Shown here one piece after another: positions 6,920 through 16,843 of a stretch of DNA of 64,000 nt. The notes under the pieces were generated by a model. The model was not told the origin of the DNA and did not search any database. It was given only the letters and a program-made list of their open reading frames with translations. Made by a program: the position numbers and the translations under genes. Source of the DNA: Hydrogenimonas cancrithermarum. Lineage in GTDB: Bacteria; Campylobacterota; Campylobacteria; Campylobacterales; Hydrogenimonadaceae. The number at the start of each line of letters is the position of its first letter. Position 1 is the first letter of the stretch. Location of the stretch: positions 1,910,501 to 1,974,500 of the forward strand of contig NZ_AP027370.1 in NCBI RefSeq assembly GCF_030296055.1, written 5' to 3'.

Positions 6920-9132
6920 TGGATGAGGGGTTGAAGATCGTCAAACAACTCGATCTGACAGGCTATATCGAGAAGTTCGAGGGATTGCTCGCCCGGCCGA
7001 AACCGCTTTTTATCGAGGGGGACAGAGCACTGCACTTCAGGTTTATCCGTGCGCTCGAGGATGTGGAGTTCAAAGCGCCGCCGAAGGTAAAAAATCTGGA
7101 CGAGCTCTGGATGCGCCTTGGCAAACAGGGGGTTTTGGGCCTGGATGAAATTTTCGAAGCCGTCAAGGTCGTCCGATATTTCCGCTATCTCAAAAATATT
7201 CGCATCGAAAACGAGCTCGGTGCATGGCTTGGAGAGATCGATGTTCCCGAAGCGATCGTAGAGATCGACCGGATGTTTGACGAAAAAGGGCAGCTCGCCG
7301 ACAGTGTCGACGAACGGCTCGCGTCGCTCAAAGCGTCGATGAAGCAGAACCGCGAAGCGATCCGGCAAACCCTCTCGAGAATGCTGAACAGCTCCAAGCT
7401 CGGGCCGTATCTGGTCGATCGGCAGATTCACTATGTCAACGATGAAGAGGCACTTCTGGTGCGCGGCGGCTTCAACCATGTGATGAAAGGGACCGTCATC
7501 GGCCGTACGACAGCCGGCTTTTTCTATGTCCTGCCCGAAGCGATAAGCAAGCTCAAAGAGAAGGAGTCGGGGATTGTCAGCCGTCTGGAGGAAGTCTATT
7601 ACGAAATCGCAAGAAAAACGAGCCAGACGATGGCTGGATGGTTGAAGTTCTGGCGCTTCATCGACAAGGCGTTCGATCGGTTCGACCACTATCAGGCACG
7701 GATGCAGATGGCGCGGCTGGGCGATCTGTCGTTCGTGCTTCCGGGCAACGGCGATGCGATAAAGCTGGCTGACTTCGCTCACCCCGCGTTGGCCCATCCC
7801 AAGCCGGTGACGATCGATTTTTCAAAAGATGTGCTGATGATCACAGGGGTCAACGCCGGCGGCAAGACGATGCTGCTTAAATCGATTCTGGCATCAGCAT
7901 GGCTGGCCAAATACCTTCTGCCGATGAAGTGTGATGCCAAAAAGAGCAAAATCGGCAGTTTCAAGACGATCGAGGCGATCATCGAAGATCCGCAGAATGT
8001 CAAAAACGACATCTCCACGTTTGCCGGGCGGATGCGTCAGTTCTCACGCCTCTTTTCGCAGCAGGGTGTGCTGGTCGGGGTTGACGAGATCGAACTGGGT
8101 ACCGACAGCGACGAGGCGGCGAGCCTTTTTAAAGTGATGATCGAGGAGCTTGTCAAACGGAAGGTCAAGATCGTCATCACGACCCACCACAAGCGGCTTG
8201 CGGCGATGATGGCGGGAGATGACCGGGTGGAGCTCGTGGCGGCGGTTTATGATGAAAAGAATCAGAGGCCGACCTACACTTTCTTGCAGGGGATCATCGG
8301 CAAGAGTTACGCTTTCGAAACGGCCGAACGCTACGGCGTGCCAAAAAATATCGTCGCCAAAGCGCGCATCGAGTACGGGGAGGACAAGGAGAGGCTCAAC
8401 GAGTTGATCGAGCGCTCCAGCACGCTCGAAAAAGAGCTTCGCGAAAAACGCGAGCAGCTCGAGCGCGAAATCGAGGCACTTGAACGCGAGAAAGCACGCT
8501 ACAAAGAACTCAACGATACGCTGGAGAGCGAACTGTACGCAAAAAAACGCGAGCTCGAAGCGATCTACCGCGAAGCGACGAAACAGGCGCGTGAAGCGCT
8601 GAAGCAAAAAGATGAAAAGGCGATCCACCGCCAATTGAACCGGGCACACAAAACGGTGCAGAAAGCGAAAATCGAAGCCCCAAAGCGGATCGAGACCTTC
8701 GCTGTAGGTGACCAAGTGAAATATCGAAAGAATCGCGGCACAATCATCGCGCTCAAAGCCAAGGAGGCGACGATCGAGATCGACGGGATGAAACTGCGGG
8801 TGCCGCTAAGCGAGCTGAAACGCTCCGGAAACCCGCCAAAAGCCCCGAAAAAGAAGCAGGCAACGGTCTCCCTGGAGCGTTCACAGGCAAGTGCGGGGGT
8901 CAAGCTCGATCTACATGGACTGCGGGCCGAAGAGGCGATCGAGCGGCTCGACAAGTTTCTTTCCGATGCGCTGTTGGCGGGGTTTGACGAGGTGCTGGTC
9001 TACCATGGGATCGGAACCGGACGGCTGGCGCATGCCGTGAGGAGTTTTCTCAAAGAGCATCCGAGTGTGAAGGGCTTTCACGACGCCCCTCAGCATATGG
9101 GAGGTTTCGGAGCGACGGTTATCGAGTTGTAA
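6919..9132 (+). CDS. mutS2: MutS2 family ATPase with C-terminal Smr domain
   Basis: The protein of about 737 residues has a MutS-type core (Walker A GVNAGGKTMLLKS near residue 315, Walker B VGVDEIELGT, His-rich switch VITTHHKRLAAM). A long charged coiled coil follows (about 495-590), then a KOW-like basic stretch and a C-terminal Smr domain (LDLHGLRAEEA, HGIGTGRLAHAV). Family members suppress recombination or act on collided ribosomes (RqcU). It is not a mismatch-recognition MutS, since the N-terminal mismatch domain is absent. I chose the ATG at 6919, which overlaps the murC stop. Confidence 0.93.
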   Translation: MDEGLKIVKQLDLTGYIEKFEGLLARPKPLFIEGDRALHFRFIRALEDVEFKAPPKVKNLDELWMRLGKQGVLGLDEIFEAVKVVRYFRYLKNIRIENELGAWLGEIDVPEAIVEIDRMFDEKGQLADSVDERLASLKASMKQNREAIRQTLSRMLNSSKLGPYLVDRQIHYVNDEEALLVRGGFNHVMKGTVIGRTTAGFFYVLPEAISKLKEKESGIVSRLEEVYYEIARKTSQTMAGWLKFWRFIDKAFDRFDHYQARMQMARLGDLSFVLPGNGDAIKLADFAHPALAHPKPVTIDFSKDVLMITGVNAGGKTMLLKSILASAWLAKYLLPMKCDAKKSKIGSFKTIEAIIEDPQNVKNDISTFAGRMRQFSRLFSQQGVLVGVDEIELGTDSDEAASLFKVMIEELVKRKVKIVITTHHKRLAAMMAGDDRVELVAAVYDEKNQRPTYTFLQGIIGKSYAFETAERYGVPKNIVAKARIEYGEDKERLNELIERSSTLEKELREKREQLEREIEALEREKARYKELNDTLESELYAKKRELEAIYREATKQAREALKQKDEKAIHRQLNRAHKTVQKAKIEAPKRIETFAVGDQVKYRKNRGTIIALKAKEATIEIDGMKLRVPLSELKRSGNPPKAPKKKQATVSLERSQASAGVKLDLHGLRAEEAIERLDKFLSDALLAGFDEVLVYHGIGTGRLAHAVRSFLKEHPSVKGFHDAPQHMGGFGATVIEL

Positions 9133-9161
9133 TGGCGGTCCCGGCGGAACGCCTCACCCTT

Positions 9162-10943
9162 TTAGGCGACGATCCGGTTGCGGCCGGCGGCCTTGGCTGC
9201 ATAGAGTTTTTCATCCGCTCTTTTCAACATGGTCTGAAGGTCGTACCCGCATTCGTCGGTATCGGTCACGCCGCCGCTGAACGTAAAGGAGACCTCTCCT
9301 TCCGCCGTATCGATGACCCCTCTTTCTTTTACGATCGCCTGGAGGCGTTTCGCGATTTTCAATGCATCCGACCGGTTTGTGTATGGCATGAGAACCATGA
9401 ACTCTTCACCTCCAAGCCGAAATGCGAGATCGCCTTTTCTGAGATGTCCCGAGATGAGAGTCGCGAAATGTTTGAGGATTCTGTCTCCGATATCGTGGCC
9501 ATACCGATCGTTGATTTTTTTAAAATAGTCGATATCGAGGTATAAAACGGCGACGGGGTAAGCGTGGCGCTTCGCTCTGGCGAGTTCCGCTTCACCTGTC
9601 TCTTCGAGATAGTAGCGGTTGTAGAGGCCAGTCAATTGGTCGGTGATGGCCATCGTATAGACCTTTTTCTTTTCGTTTTCGAGCCGATAGACTTCAACCT
9701 CGCGTTTCGCGATGACATCGACGGCGATTTCGAATTTTCTCAACATATTGAGAATCTCCTCGGATGTTTCGAACGCCGGGTCGAGTGCGAACATTCCGAT
9801 GCCCGTCACCTTCTTTTTGTAGTTTCGAATCGGGAAAAGGTAGAGCTTTTTGGGTGTGTCGAAGCGGATACACTCAATGATCTCGCTTCCCATGACCAAC
9901 CTCTTCTGCTTGTAGAAAGTTTCGGAAAACTTATTGAGAATGTCCTCTTTCCGCCGATTGCAGGGAACGACGGTATCGTTGTCCGAGTCGAGTTTTATAA
10001 AGTAACTGTTGTCGATAAGCACAAGTGCAAGGATACGCGATATGGGGAAAACTTTTTGCATGATCTTCAAAATGTGCTGCGTGTCCCTGTGAAAACTGTC
10101 GAAAAATGCCGCCGCTTCGAAAACCTCCGGCATGATGGCGTTGATTTTGGAGATGAGTTCGATCTTGCGGGTTCCGCCATACTCCAGGTAGATACCGCAC
10201 TTGAGGTTCCTGAGCTCTTTGATGAGGAAGGGAATGAACGCTTTTTTTATAATCGATCCGTGCTGCGGTGCAATGAGGGAGAGTGGATATTTTTCAATAT
10301 TGTCCAGACCGTGGTTGACGATTTCCGTCGCCGGCATATAGTGGGTGTGAAATGGGATCATCGCTTGGAAATAGGATTTTTCGTCTGTGGCGAAGAGTGA
10401 GAAATTTTCGGTGACGGCGCCGAAAATATCGCTTGAAAAGAGAATCTCTGTCTGGACATCGTAGGTACAGATAGCGCCGGGGAAGTGCATGTAGGGGGTG
10501 AAGATGAATTTTATGCGGCGATCACCTGCGACAAGTTCCCAGTTTTCGGCCTGCACTTCGTAAAAATCGAGCCCCCAGTCGTAGTGCTCCAAAAGTTCGG
10601 CACTGCGCCAATGGGTGACAAGCTGCCGACCCTCCGTTCCTATCTCCGCAAGCAGGTCTTCGATGCCCGATGTTATGTCGGGGTCGGGATGCTGACAGAC
10701 GATGTATTTGATATGTTCGAGCGGGAGGATACGGCGAATCTTTTCTCTACTGTGGGGCCATGTCAATTTCGAACCGGGATCGATCAGAATACTTCGATCT
10801 CCGTTTTCGATCAAATAGACATGGCACTGAAAGGGGTCGTTTTCAAGAAGATGGCCGACCCACCAGATTTGTGGCGAGATTTCGATCGGTCCAGTAAGGT
10901 CATTTTCATGGTTGAATGGGGAAATGGATGGTGAAACTTTCAT
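9162..10943 (-). CDS. Diguanylate cyclase with N-terminal diiron metallo-beta-lactamase-like sensor
   Basis: The 593-residue protein starts with a metallo-beta-lactamase fold (about 20-240) carrying H85-x-D87-x-D89, H153, D172 and H228. This matches the iron ligands of flavodiiron and oxygen-binding diiron proteins, with Asp for Glu at the second position and Ile90 for the second His. A linker domain (about 250-420) and a coiled segment lead to a GGDEF domain with the active signature RLGGEEF and an intact I-site RKGD. It should make c-di-GMP under control of O2, NO or redox state. It has no signal peptide, so it is cytoplasmic. It converges on mutS2 and stands alone. The ligand is inference. 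Confidence 0.85.
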   Translation of the reverse strand: MKVSPSISPFNHENDLTGPIEISPQIWWVGHLLENDPFQCHVYLIENGDRSILIDPGSKLTWPHSREKIRRILPLEHIKYIVCQHPDPDITSGIEDLLAEIGTEGRQLVTHWRSAELLEHYDWGLDFYEVQAENWELVAGDRRIKFIFTPYMHFPGAICTYDVQTEILFSSDIFGAVTENFSLFATDEKSYFQAMIPFHTHYMPATEIVNHGLDNIEKYPLSLIAPQHGSIIKKAFIPFLIKELRNLKCGIYLEYGGTRKIELISKINAIMPEVFEAAAFFDSFHRDTQHILKIMQKVFPISRILALVLIDNSYFIKLDSDNDTVVPCNRRKEDILNKFSETFYKQKRLVMGSEIIECIRFDTPKKLYLFPIRNYKKKVTGIGMFALDPAFETSEEILNMLRKFEIAVDVIAKREVEVYRLENEKKKVYTMAITDQLTGLYNRYYLEETGEAELARAKRHAYPVAVLYLDIDYFKKINDRYGHDIGDRILKHFATLISGHLRKGDLAFRLGGEEFMVLMPYTNRSDALKIAKRLQAIVKERGVIDTAEGEVSFTFSGGVTDTDECGYDLQTMLKRADEKLYAAKAAGRNRIVA

Positions 10944-11099
10944 GATAGAGATAGGATAGCATAAATGGTTTCATGAACACCTTAGCGATATAAAAGAAAA
11001 ATCGTCGTAAACTTTATTCAATCACTGGATTTTGCGCACGATGCCTACAGCGTGTCGTATAATGTGCAGCGTCAGTCGATAACCGTTTCAAGGATTTCC

Positions 11100-12086
11100 A
11101 TGGAAAAAATACATAACCTTGTGATTGTCGGAGCCGGCCCTGCCGGAATCGCCACGGCAGTCGAGAGCTATATACTCGGTATCCGCGATATTGTCGTGCT
11201 GGAGAAAGATGAAAACCACAACGCGACGATCCGGAAATATTACAAAGAGAATAAACGGGTCGACAAAGATTGGAAAGGCCAGAAGGTCGAACTCGACGGC
11301 AACATCTACTTTATGGATGGAACGAAAGAGAGTACGCTCGATTTTTTCGACGAGATTATCGCCTACCACTCCGTAGAACTCCGCACCCATACCGAGGTGC
11401 AGAAGATTCTCAAAAAAGAGGGCCATTTCGACGTGATGATTCCCGGCGGGAGCATCAAGGCACGCTATGTGGTAGTGACGATCGGACGGATGGGAAAACC
11501 GAACAAGCCCGATTACAAAATTCCTCCTTCTATCAGAAAAAGGGTCAACTACACCCTCGATGAGTGCAGTGAAGGTGAAAAGGTTCTTGTGGTGGGGGGC
11601 GGCGATTCGGCGGTGGAGTATGCCGTGGACCTGGCGGAAAAGAACAGCGTGACGATCTGTTACCGTAGAGAGACGTTCAGAAGAGCGAACCCGACCAATC
11701 AGACCGCGATCGCCAATGCGATTGCACACGGCGAAGTACGTCCCTATCTAGGTGTCAATATTGAAGGGTTGGAAGAGGATAATGGCAAAGTCCGTGTACT
11801 TTTTTCCGAGCGTGAGGCCGAAACGTTCGACCGCATCGTCTATGCTATTGGCGGTACGACACCGAGCGCTTTTCTACAGGGGTCGGGCATCCGTATCGAA
11901 GAGGGAAAACCGGTCCATGACGAAAATTATATGACGGATGTGCCGGGCCTCTATGTCGCGGGTGACATAACACAGGAATCCGGCGGTTCGATTGCGTTGG
12001 GGCTTAACCATGGCTATGCCATAGCACAACACATTATGGAACACATGAAAGTGTGTGAAGGATGTAAACAATCTATTGTAAAATAG
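11100..12086 (+). CDS. FAD/NAD(P)-dependent oxidoreductase, YpdA/thioredoxin-reductase-like
   Basis: The 328-residue flavoprotein has an N-terminal FAD loop (IVGAGPAGIATA), a second nucleotide loop (VLVVGGGDSAVEYA) and the C-terminal FAD motif GLYVAGDIT. It lacks the CxxC redox pair of thioredoxin reductase. That points to the YpdA-like group, whose members reduce small-molecule disulfides or ferredoxin-like partners. Close relatives occur across Campylobacterota. The C-terminus has CEGC. The ATG at 11100 has AAGGA upstream, and TATAAT at 11058-11063 may be its -10. The substrate is unknown. Confidence 0.82.
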   Translation: MEKIHNLVIVGAGPAGIATAVESYILGIRDIVVLEKDENHNATIRKYYKENKRVDKDWKGQKVELDGNIYFMDGTKESTLDFFDEIIAYHSVELRTHTEVQKILKKEGHFDVMIPGGSIKARYVVVTIGRMGKPNKPDYKIPPSIRKRVNYTLDECSEGEKVLVVGGGDSAVEYAVDLAEKNSVTICYRRETFRRANPTNQTAIANAIAHGEVRPYLGVNIEGLEEDNGKVRVLFSEREAETFDRIVYAIGGTTPSAFLQGSGIRIEEGKPVHDENYMTDVPGLYVAGDITQESGGSIALGLNHGYAIAQHIMEHMKVCEGCKQSIVK

Positions 12087-12150
12087 ATTCGCACTATGCA
12101 TTATTCGGTGGCGTATGGTGTGTAATGTCAGAAAATACAACAGGAGATAA

Positions 12151-14466
12151 ATGAGAGATTTTTTCAGGTCCCTCCTTAAAAATATAAAGACGATTCCATC
12201 CGACTCGGATATACTTCATCAATTTCTTAGGGAACAGGTTTTGATCACGCTCTGTTCGAAGGTTCCTCTAACGATGAGTGCATCGATCGTGATCGCGACA
12301 AGTTTGCTGATGCTTCTTTGGTCTTTCGTCGATCATCTGCTGATAGGGATCTGGTATGCTCTTGTGCTTTTTCTTGCACTCGAACGGATATACAATGCTT
12401 TTAAAGGATGTAGATACGGTGATAAATCGCTGGAAGCGCGTTATCAGCGATTCCGGATCGAAGCGGTGATGATGGCGGGTCTTTGGTCGTTTGCCGCATT
12501 TGTATTCTATCCTGAAGGCCATTTCGAGTATGAACTGCTCCTGGCTCTGATCATCGCAGGAATGGCCGGTGGAGGGGCTATTACGCTCGGAATCGACCGA
12601 AGAATCGCCGATACCTACATCCTGATGGTATTGTCGCCATTGGCCTTGCGTTTCCTTATGTGTGCGGACAAAGCGCATTTCATTCTTTTCGTTATGACAC
12701 TTGTATTCATGGTGATTTTTATGGTAAGCACTCGGCAGCTCAGTAAAATCCTCGAAAAGGGGATTCGTCAGCATGGGGAACTCGACGAGATTCAGGGGCG
12801 GCTCAACATGATTTTGGATCAGACGCCGACGGGTATCTTCTATTACGACAGGAATTTCAGGATAGTCGATTGCAATCAAGCATTTTCACAGTTGTTGAAA
12901 GTCGAAAAAGAGAAGATTGTCGGGTTGGACCTGAATACGCTCGAAGACAGAAATTCATTGAAAATCCTTCGACAGGTCATCGATGGAAAGAGAACGTTGC
13001 GATATGACGGCCCCTATAAAAGCATGATGAGCCATAGAGAGATTTGGGTCAGTGCGGTGGTCGCACCGCTGATCGATCCTTCGGAGAGAATTCTTGGAGC
13101 CATCGCGGTTATCGAGGACAAGACCAACGAACATAAAGCGCTCGAAAAAGCCGAGTTTCTCGCTTTTCACGATGCCCTTACCTCGCTTCCGAATCGTAAG
13201 CTGCTGGGAGACCGGTACACGCTGCAAGTAGCGCAGGCGGAGCGGAAAGGCTCTTTTTCCGCGCTTCTTTTTCTCGATCTTGACCGTTTCAAACATGTCA
13301 ACGATACCTATGGCCACAAAATAGGCGACGAGCTTCTGAAGGAGACTGCTGCGAGATTGAAGGAGATTTTCAGAAGAGGCGATACGGTTTGCCGTCTCGG
13401 CGGCGACGAGTTCATCATCTTTTTGCCGATGATCTCTTCGGACTTGAACCGAAGCATCGACCATACCAGCCAGGTTGCGAAAAAGATTCATAAAGAGCTG
13501 GCACAGCCCTATGAAATCGATGGCCATCAGCTCTTTATCTCGACGAGTATCGGAGCTGTGATGATTGGTGGCAGTCGCGAAACACTCGACGAGGTGTTGC
13601 GTTGTGCGGATATCGCGATGTATCATGCAAAAAAAATGGGGCGAGGGGTGACGAGTTTTTATGAAGTAGAGATGGATGAAAAGATCAAGACAGCCATTAG
13701 AATGGAGCATGATCTGCGCCACGCTATCGACCGTAACGAGTTGAAGCTCTTTTTTCAGCCGATAGTCGATATTCGGACAGAGGAGATCTATGGAGCCGAA
13801 ACGCTGTTGAGATGGCACCACTCCTCCGGAAAGATGATCTCTCCTGCCGATTTCATTCCGGTCGCGGAAGAGTCGAAACTGATCCACCAAATAGGGCGAT
13901 GGGTGATAAAAGAGGCATGTCGTAAGATCGGAGAGTGGAGTGAAAAGGGGCGGCTCCCGATCCGTTATGTCAGCATCAATCTCAGCTCGAAGCAACTTGC
14001 CCACGGCAGTTTCTTCGATGAAACGATGGCGGCGATTCGCGATAGCGGTATCGATCCAAAGTGTATCAAATTCGAGATTACCGAAAGTGTGTTGATGGAT
14101 GAAAGTGAACAGACCCAGAAGATAATCAGCCGTTTCAATCGCGAGGGGATCGGATTTTTGATCGATGATTTCGGAACGGGTTACTCATCGCTATCTTACC
14201 TCAAACGTTTCAAATTCGAATCGATCAAAATCGACAAGTCGTTTATTCACGATATTTTGAGCGATGAAGACGATGTTGCACTGGTCCGGGCGATTCTCGA
14301 CATCGCCAAGCAGTTCGACTACCGGGTTATCGCAGAGGGTGTCGAGAGCGAAGCACAACGTAAAAAACTGGAGGAGATGGATCGAAATATGTTTTATCAG
14401 GGATATCTTTTCAGTAAACCGCTCGATGCGGACCGGTTTGCCAAAATGTTGAAAGGAGAAACATGA
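12151..14466 (+). CDS. Membrane c-di-GMP enzyme with PAS, GGDEF and EAL domains
   Basis: The 771-residue protein has five to six membrane helices in the first 190 residues and a PAS domain (about 215-330). Its GGDEF domain is intact (CRLGGDEF, with I-site RRGD). Its EAL domain carries ETLLRW in place of EALLRW but keeps ESVL, DDFGTGYSS and IAEGVES. It can plausibly both make and cleave c-di-GMP. The N-terminal membrane part could be a MASE-type sensor. The next gene overlaps its stop by 4 bases. The signal and net activity cannot be told from sequence. Confidence 0.9.
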   Translation: MRDFFRSLLKNIKTIPSDSDILHQFLREQVLITLCSKVPLTMSASIVIATSLLMLLWSFVDHLLIGIWYALVLFLALERIYNAFKGCRYGDKSLEARYQRFRIEAVMMAGLWSFAAFVFYPEGHFEYELLLALIIAGMAGGGAITLGIDRRIADTYILMVLSPLALRFLMCADKAHFILFVMTLVFMVIFMVSTRQLSKILEKGIRQHGELDEIQGRLNMILDQTPTGIFYYDRNFRIVDCNQAFSQLLKVEKEKIVGLDLNTLEDRNSLKILRQVIDGKRTLRYDGPYKSMMSHREIWVSAVVAPLIDPSERILGAIAVIEDKTNEHKALEKAEFLAFHDALTSLPNRKLLGDRYTLQVAQAERKGSFSALLFLDLDRFKHVNDTYGHKIGDELLKETAARLKEIFRRGDTVCRLGGDEFIIFLPMISSDLNRSIDHTSQVAKKIHKELAQPYEIDGHQLFISTSIGAVMIGGSRETLDEVLRCADIAMYHAKKMGRGVTSFYEVEMDEKIKTAIRMEHDLRHAIDRNELKLFFQPIVDIRTEEIYGAETLLRWHHSSGKMISPADFIPVAEESKLIHQIGRWVIKEACRKIGEWSEKGRLPIRYVSINLSSKQLAHGSFFDETMAAIRDSGIDPKCIKFEITESVLMDESEQTQKIISRFNREGIGFLIDDFGTGYSSLSYLKRFKFESIKIDKSFIHDILSDEDDVALVRAILDIAKQFDYRVIAEGVESEAQRKKLEEMDRNMFYQGYLFSKPLDADRFAKMLKGET

Positions 14467-15017
14467 TCAGGAGAGTAGTGATAGCGATAATGGTCCTCTC
14501 TTTCGGACTCTCTGCCGCTACAGCCGGCGATACGGTATTTGAAAACGAAATCGTTGCAGATGGAATACCTCTGAAACTCAACGGATCGGGTGTTAGAGAA
14601 AAGTTCTGGATCGATCTGTATGCCGTGGGGCTCTATCTTCCCAAAAAGGAGCGTGACGCACAGAAAATTTTGGAAGCGAAGGAGCCACAGCTGCTGCGGC
14701 TGGTTATCGTCTCCTCTTTTATATCGGACAAGACGATGAGAAAAGGGATCATGGAGGGATTCGAAAAAGCGACAGGAGGAGATCTTGCGCCACTGAAGTC
14801 CCGTATCGCAAAATTCGTCGAGTCGTTTGCCGACAGAATAGAGAAAGGGGATGTGTTCGAACTCTTTTATCGTCCCGGTTCCGGCCTCCTGATCGTAAAA
14901 AACGGAAAAGAGGTCGAAACGATCGAAGGAGACGACTTCAAAAGGGCACTTTTCGCGATATGGCTTGGGGATAAGCCGGCGCAAAAAAGGTTGAAAGAGA
15001 ATCTGCTTGGAAAATAG
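14463..15017 (+). CDS. Secreted chalcone-isomerase-like protein
   Basis: The 184-residue protein has a signal peptide (residues 1-21, ending ATAG) and a chalcone-isomerase-like fold suggested by LNGSGVREKFWIDLYAVGLYL and the C-terminal GDKPAQKRLKENLLG. Bacterial members are periplasmic and of unknown activity. They lack the plant catalytic context. The ATG overlaps the stop of the GGDEF/EAL gene (ATGA), so the two are probably co-translated, but the functional link is unclear. Confidence 0.8.
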   Translation: MIRRVVIAIMVLSFGLSAATAGDTVFENEIVADGIPLKLNGSGVREKFWIDLYAVGLYLPKKERDAQKILEAKEPQLLRLVIVSSFISDKTMRKGIMEGFEKATGGDLAPLKSRIAKFVESFADRIEKGDVFELFYRPGSGLLIVKNGKEVETIEGDDFKRALFAIWLGDKPAQKRLKENLLGK

Positions 15018-15019
15018 CC

Positions 15020-15373
15020 TCAGATATCTTTTTTCTTCAGGTCACCGTGGTAGACGATATCCTCGGCACGGATGGAGTCGTCGTTGAGCATTTCCGGCAC
15101 ATTCGGCCCCATCTCCAGTTTCGAACGCTCCTCTTCCAGCTCCTCTTCACTGTAGGCCATCATCATATCGGCAGTGATGACGTGCGGTACGGCCTGAATC
15201 TGCTTGACTTTCGCGATCTCTTCGCTTACACCTTCACCTTCGACGGTAACGATGATCTTGCCGATCGATTTGTCGTGAAAATGGTAGTCGCAAAAATCAG
15301 CGGCTTTAAGCGCTTCGACAACTTCGTCGATATACTCTTGCCGAACCTGTACTACAATGCTTGATATGTTCAT
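15020..15373 (-). CDS. napD: NapD, chaperone for NapA
   Basis: A 117-residue protein with the ferredoxin-like NapD fold (MNISSIVVQVRQEYI, SIGKIIVTVEGE) in its first 80 residues and an acidic C-terminal extension. NapD binds the Tat signal of NapA during cofactor loading in the cytoplasm. It is the last gene of the nap operon, overlapping napL by 4 bases, the normal place in Campylobacterota. Confidence 0.9.
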   Translation of the reverse strand: MNISSIVVQVRQEYIDEVVEALKAADFCDYHFHDKSIGKIIVTVEGEGVSEEIAKVKQIQAVPHVITADMMMAYSEEELEEERSKLEMGPNVPEMLNDDSIRAEDIVYHGDLKKKDI

Positions 15374-16326
15374 GGAATCCTCCAGATTAAGATGTGGTTG
15401 TCGTCGCTCGAACTGATGAGCGTTTTATTGTCGATGAAAATGATGTTGTTGAGTGTTGAGTGGGCACCTTTGAGCACAAGTTTGAGTGCTTTACTGCCAT
15501 TGTCGTAGATTCCGATATCGTTATCTTCGTTATAACCGAATGCACTGAGTGAGGCATCAGGGTTCAATGCACCTGCATAGACAAGGAATGTTGTTGGGTA
15601 GATGATCATTCGATCGTTTTTGAGATCATAAAGAACCGCTTTCCTGTCCTGTCCGCAAGCGAGGATTCGGTTATTCTTGAAATCGACTTTGAAGACATTG
15701 TCCTTGTTTCCCCCTTCCAGAGTTTTGAGCACTTTACCACTTTTTACGTCAGTTACGTAGACAATCCCGGATTCGCAGCTGCTTGCCACCCGTGAATGGT
15801 CTTCGTTGAGTTGGAAATCGGAGAAGACAGAAAGGCTCAGTTTGTTGTGGTAAAGTACTTTTTGGGTGCTGATTTCAAAGAGCATCAGTTCATTGTCCAT
15901 CGTCGCGATGAGAAGGTGGTCGTTGTCGACAAAACGGACTTCTCTCATGGGAATATGAGATTTTTCATCGATCAGTTTCATCAGTTTGTCATGATCGTAA
16001 AGATATAAAACGCGTGCTCCCTCTTCGGCCTGCACCTGAATGAGAAGTTTGGAGGCGTCGGCGTTGGCATCGACTCCGAATACTTTCGGTTTCATTAGAT
16101 CGCCCATGAAATCGTGAATGGGATCGAATGATATTTTGTTTAGAAGTTTTCTCGTTTTCCAATTATAAATCTCTACGGTTCCTGCATCGGTAGCGACATA
16201 AAGATTCGCAGTGTTGATCGAAATGTCGATGACGTTACCTTCGACGTCAATCGAGTGAAGTGGTTTTACAATGGGTGCCGCAACGGAAAGAAGAATGGTC
16301 GTGAAAAAAAGCAGTAAATATTTCAT
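15370..16326 (-). CDS. napL: NapL, periplasmic WD40-like protein of the nap operon
   Basis: The 318-residue protein has a signal peptide (residues 1-16) followed by beta-propeller repeats (for example ARVLYLYDHD, RVASSCESGIVYVTDV, ISSSDDNHILIWR). NapL is found in Campylobacterota nap operons between napF and napD. Loss in relatives lowers nitrate reduction, but its biochemical role is unknown. The start is ATG directly after napF. Confidence 0.88.
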   Translation of the reverse strand: MKYLLLFFTTILLSVAAPIVKPLHSIDVEGNVIDISINTANLYVATDAGTVEIYNWKTRKLLNKISFDPIHDFMGDLMKPKVFGVDANADASKLLIQVQAEEGARVLYLYDHDKLMKLIDEKSHIPMREVRFVDNDHLLIATMDNELMLFEISTQKVLYHNKLSLSVFSDFQLNEDHSRVASSCESGIVYVTDVKSGKVLKTLEGGNKDNVFKVDFKNNRILACGQDRKAVLYDLKNDRMIIYPTTFLVYAGALNPDASLSAFGYNEDNDIGIYDNGSKALKLVLKGAHSTLNNIIFIDNKTLISSSDDNHILIWRIP

Positions 16327-16332
16327 CTCTTT

Positions 16333-16842
16333 TTACCTTTGGTTGACGGATGTGATTTCGATCGCTTCGGTCGGGCAAACAGATAGACACCAGCTGCAGG
16401 CTGTACATTTCTCCATATTGATTTCCGGCCTAAAAAGGCCAAGAAAGACGATGGCATCCTCAAGGCATGGGTCTTTGCAACTGCTGCACATCACCTGGTG
16501 CCAGGCGATACATTTTAGTACATCGATCTCGACTTTGGCATCGATATAGTTTACCGTTTTATCGCTTAAAACATTGGCTTCGCAAGCTGATAGACAGGCA
16601 TCGCAGAAGGTACATCCCCGTTTTTGAAACGAAAGTTCCGGCGTACCGTCATCGCGTATATGAATGATATCTTCTTCGCACACTTTGGCACAGGGTTTTT
16701 CAATGCACTCGGGACAAAGTTTGAGAAAAAGATTGGCATCATTGTTATAAGGAGGTCGTACGATTGGTCGTTCACGCTCCTTTTTTCCTTTGATTGCCGA
16801 GGAGAGCGAGGCGAAAACGCCCCGTCTCTTTGGATCGGTCAT
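16333..16842 (-). CDS. napF: NapF, cytoplasmic iron-sulfur protein
   Basis: The 169-residue protein carries several Cys clusters for [4Fe-4S] binding (CPECIEKPCAKVC, CTFCDACLSAC, CSSCKDPC, CTACSWCLSVCP). No signal peptide is present, consistent with the cytoplasmic NapF that helps assemble NapA. I chose the ATG at 16842, one base after the napB stop with AAGG upstream. A GTG at 16854 lacks a ribosome site. Confidence 0.88.
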   Translation of the reverse strand: MTDPKRRGVFASLSSAIKGKKERERPIVRPPYNNDANLFLKLCPECIEKPCAKVCEEDIIHIRDDGTPELSFQKRGCTFCDACLSACEANVLSDKTVNYIDAKVEIDVLKCIAWHQVMCSSCKDPCLEDAIVFLGLFRPEINMEKCTACSWCLSVCPTEAIEITSVNQR

Positions 16843-16843
16843 C

